Source: Arthrobacter globiformis NBRC 12137 (GTDB taxonomy: Bacteria; Actinomycetota; Actinomycetes; Actinomycetales; Micrococcaceae). From it: a stretch of DNA of 64,000 bases. Positions 62,161-64,000 of this stretch are shown here, piece by piece; the stretch's first letter is position 1, and each line of letters begins with the position of its first letter. The translations under genes and the position numbers were made by a program. The stretch spans positions 62,001 through 126,000 of the forward strand of contig NZ_BAEG01000039.1 in NCBI RefSeq assembly GCF_000238915.1. The letters run 5' to 3'. The notes under the pieces are model-generated. The model saw only the letters and a program-made list of their open reading frames with translations, was not told the origin of the DNA and did not search any database.

Positions 62161-63132
62161 TTAGGCGGCGTAACCCCTGACCCATCTGGCCAGCCGCCCG
62201 TAGGCGTCGGCCCGCACGTCGGCGCGGGAAAGGAAAACATCGTGGAGTGCGCCGTCGATGCGCTCCACGGTGACGGTCCTGCCCAGCGACATGGCACGGG
62301 CGGCGATGGTGTTGACGTCCAGCACAGCGTCCGTCCGGCGCATTTCCTCGTTCCAGACCATCCCGTTCTCGCTCGCCGCCGACAGCAGGACCAGGATGGG
62401 CACCGCGATGCCGAGCCCGCGGGCCACCTTGGCCTGCCCGGCGAGGATGGCACTGAGCCAGGCGGCGCGTACCGGAAAGGCCAGCGGCGGCCGGTAGGCA
62501 TCGTCCAGGGCCCACTCGCCTTCGGCGGAACTGCTGATGCTCCGCCAGTAGAAACCGCGCTCCGGCAGCCTGAGCACCGCCTCGGGCCGCAGGCGGGCGA
62601 TCGGCTCCACCATGGTCCAGGCCGCGCGCCTGACCAGTGCACTGCCATGCATTTCGAGCCACGGACTGTTCAGGACCAGCTGGGAAACCGCACCCGGATT
62701 GCGGCTGGCCCACAGGGCTGCCACCAGGCCGCCAGTGGAATGGCCCATGAGCGCGAGCTGCACGGGACCCGGCCCGCCGGACTCGGCGATCATGCCCACC
62801 GCGGTGCTGATCTCGGCGTCGTAGTTTCCCAGATCCGCGACGTAGCCGCCGGGCGTGCCCGGCTGCAGGCTGCGGCCGTGGTTGTGCATGTCCATGGCAA
62901 AGAACTCGAAGCCCTGCCCTGCCCAGAACCGCGCCAGCTCAACGTTGAAGAAGTAGTCGCTCCAGCCATGCAGGAACAGCACCGCCCGGCGCGGCCCGGC
63001 AGGACGGACCGCGGAGGTAACCGGGGGAGTGAAGCGGACCAGCGTCGCCTTCCGGCGGACGCCGTCTTCTCCCGCGGCTTCGAAGGCGCGGGACTCGAAG
63101 CCCGGCCCCAGGATGTCGCTCTGCCACTCCAT
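62161..63132 (-). CDS. Alpha/beta hydrolase (serine aminopeptidase S33/lysophospholipase-like)
   Basis: A 323-residue alpha/beta hydrolase. VLFLHGWSDYFFNVELARFWAGQGFEFFAMDMHNHGRS is the monoacylglycerol lipase-like N-terminal pattern, the nucleophile elbow is GHSTGG, and ERIDGALHDVFLSR carries the likely catalytic histidine. No signal peptide is seen. It is convergent with uppS and divergent from pyrD. The substrate is probably an acylglycerol or other ester (inferred). Confidence 0.88.
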   Translation of the reverse strand: MEWQSDILGPGFESRAFEAAGEDGVRRKATLVRFTPPVTSAVRPAGPRRAVLFLHGWSDYFFNVELARFWAGQGFEFFAMDMHNHGRSLQPGTPGGYVADLGNYDAEISTAVGMIAESGGPGPVQLALMGHSTGGLVAALWASRNPGAVSQLVLNSPWLEMHGSALVRRAAWTMVEPIARLRPEAVLRLPERGFYWRSISSSAEGEWALDDAYRPPLAFPVRAAWLSAILAGQAKVARGLGIAVPILVLLSAASENGMVWNEEMRRTDAVLDVNTIAARAMSLGRTVTVERIDGALHDVFLSRADVRADAYGRLARWVRGYAA

Positions 63133-63221
63133 GTCAACAGCGTAGGCTTTCCGGTCCCGGCCCGGGTGTTGTTGTGTCAGCCCGGTTTGGTCTGTACCGC
63201 CGAAGACGGAAAACTAGAGGC

Positions 63222-64000
63222 ATGCGCGTATACCCCACATTTTTCAGGCTGGCCTTTTCATGGATGGACGCCGAACGCGCCCACAAGATCGGTTTCAAAG
63301 GGATCCGGCTGGTCCATTCCGTGGGAGCGGGCCGGCTGCTGGAGCGGTTTACGGCACCGCCGGCGTCCCTGCAGACTGCCGCGCTCGGCCTGACCTTCCC
63401 GTCACCGTTCGGGCTGGCCGCCGGCTTCGACAAGGAGGGCCACGGGATCGAGGCCCTTACGGAGCTTGGATTCGGTCACGTTGAGGTGGGCACCATCACC
63501 GGCCAGGCCCAGCCCGGCAACGAAAAGCCCCGGCTGTTCCGGCTGATCGAGGACCGCGCCGTCATCAACCGGATGGGATTCAACAACGACGGCGCCTCTG
63601 CCGTGGCTCCGCGGCTGAAGGCCGCCCGGGCAGCGCTGCAGCGGCGCCATGCCAACGTGCGTCCCGTGATCGGCGTCAACATCGGCAAAACCAAAGTCGT
63701 GGAACTCGAGGATGCGGTGGAGGACTACCTCATCAGCGCCCGCGGCCTCGCCCCGGCAGCGGACTACCTTGTGGTGAACGTCAGCTCGCCGAACACGCCC
63801 GGGCTCCGGCTCCTGCAGAACGTGGAGACGCTCCGGCCGCTGCTGAAGGCAGTGGGGGAGGAAGCCGACAAGTCCGCCGGCAGGCATGTCCCGCTGCTGG
63901 TCAAGATCGCCCCTGACCTCACCGACGAGGACATCGACGACGTCGCCCGGCTGGCCATGGACCTGGGCCTGGACGGCATCATTGCCACGAACACCACGAT
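63222..64000 (+). CDS. pyrD: Dihydroorotate dehydrogenase (quinone), N-terminal part (cut by window edge)
   Basis: At least 259 residues of a class 2 dihydroorotate dehydrogenase, which oxidises dihydroorotate to orotate at the membrane with quinone as acceptor. The N-terminal helical extension ([25 protein letters not shown]) marks the membrane-associated class. FMN and substrate segments are [44 protein letters not shown] and LLVKIAPDL. The ATG at 63222 is preceded by TAGAGG. The frame is open to the window end. It supplies the step missing from the pyr operon near the left side. Confidence 0.97.
   Translation, partial: MRVYPTFFRLAFSWMDAERAHKIGFKGIRLVHSVGAGRLLERFTAPPASLQTAALGLTFPSPFGLAAGFDKEGHGIEALTELGFGHVEVGTITGQAQPGNEKPRLFRLIEDRAVINRMGFNNDGASAVAPRLKAARAALQRRHANVRPVIGVNIGKTKVVELEDAVEDYLISARGLAPAADYLVVNVSSPNTPGLRLLQNVETLRPLLKAVGEEADKSAGRHVPLLVKIAPDLTDEDIDDVARLAMDLGLDGIIATNTT

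Overview
The window is high-GC, densely coded chromosomal DNA from an actinobacterium. Gene content, order and protein sequences point to the Micrococcaceae, most likely Arthrobacter or Pseudarthrobacter. The support is the mycobacterial-type pyrF, the mycobacterial-type integration host factor, a helicase-dead PriA, the DUF3097 protein, and many GTG/TTG starts. Genus is inferred from family resemblance; no search could be run. Most of the window is conserved core genome, with one insertion sequence and a few accessory genes.

Layout. (1) 1-0.7 kb: 3' end of efp and nusB, closed by a strong terminator. (2) 0.7-2 kb, minus strand: a PrsW-type membrane protease. (3) 2.2-11.2 kb: the pyrimidine operon pyrR-pyrB-pyrC-(membrane protein)-carA-carB-pyrF, nearly all overlapping, preceded by a sequence matching the PyrR-binding RNA loop next to the pyrR ribosome-binding site. 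(4) 11.3-17.3 kb: mihF, gmk, rpoZ, coaBC, metK, priA. (5) 17.4-20.7 kb, minus strand: glycosyltransferase, alpha/beta hydrolase, aldo/keto reductase, VOC protein. (6) 20.8-23.1 kb: katG. (7) 23.2-28.5 kb: glycerol module, a SorC-type regulator divergent from glpD-glpF-glpK. (8) 28.56-29.97 kb: an insertion sequence with multiple terminal repeats, sitting between glpK and leuS. (9) 30-33.8 kb: a leucine-rich leader peptide with a terminator hairpin, leuS, and a DegV protein. (10) 34-36.2 kb: a DUF222/HNH protein with a Trp-rich repeat tail and a 61-residue orphan. (11) 36.3-40.8 kb: comEA, a short comEC, holA and opposing rpsT. (12) 41-46.3 kb: MazF/PemK-like protein, lepA, hemW, DUF4870 and DUF3097 proteins. 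(13) 46.4-54.7 kb: CIRCE-hrcA-dnaJ-rsmE, a GerMN lipoprotein, and phoH-ybeY-corC-era. (14) 54.8-58.4 kb: LCP cell-wall ligase and an M13 metallopeptidase. (15) 58.5-64 kb: a second leucine-rich leader, leuA, recO, uppS, a hydrolase and the start of pyrD.

How the genes work together. The pyr operon makes UMP from bicarbonate, glutamine and aspartate; pyrD lies 52 kb away at the right edge and pyrE is not in the window. glpF, glpK and glpD import, phosphorylate and oxidise glycerol. hrcA and dnaJ form a heat-shock unit, and mihF, gmk, rpoZ, coaBC, metK and priA are housekeeping genes.

Most notable observation: leuS (leucyl-tRNA synthetase) and leuA (first committed step of leucine synthesis) are both preceded by very short leucine-rich reading frames of the same design. 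Each has a TAnnnT -10 box six bases before a start codon, a Met-Arg-Ala-x-Leu(3-4)-Ser peptide, and a stable hairpin starting just after the leucine codons. This looks like a paired leucine-attenuation regulon linking leucine synthesis to tRNA charging.
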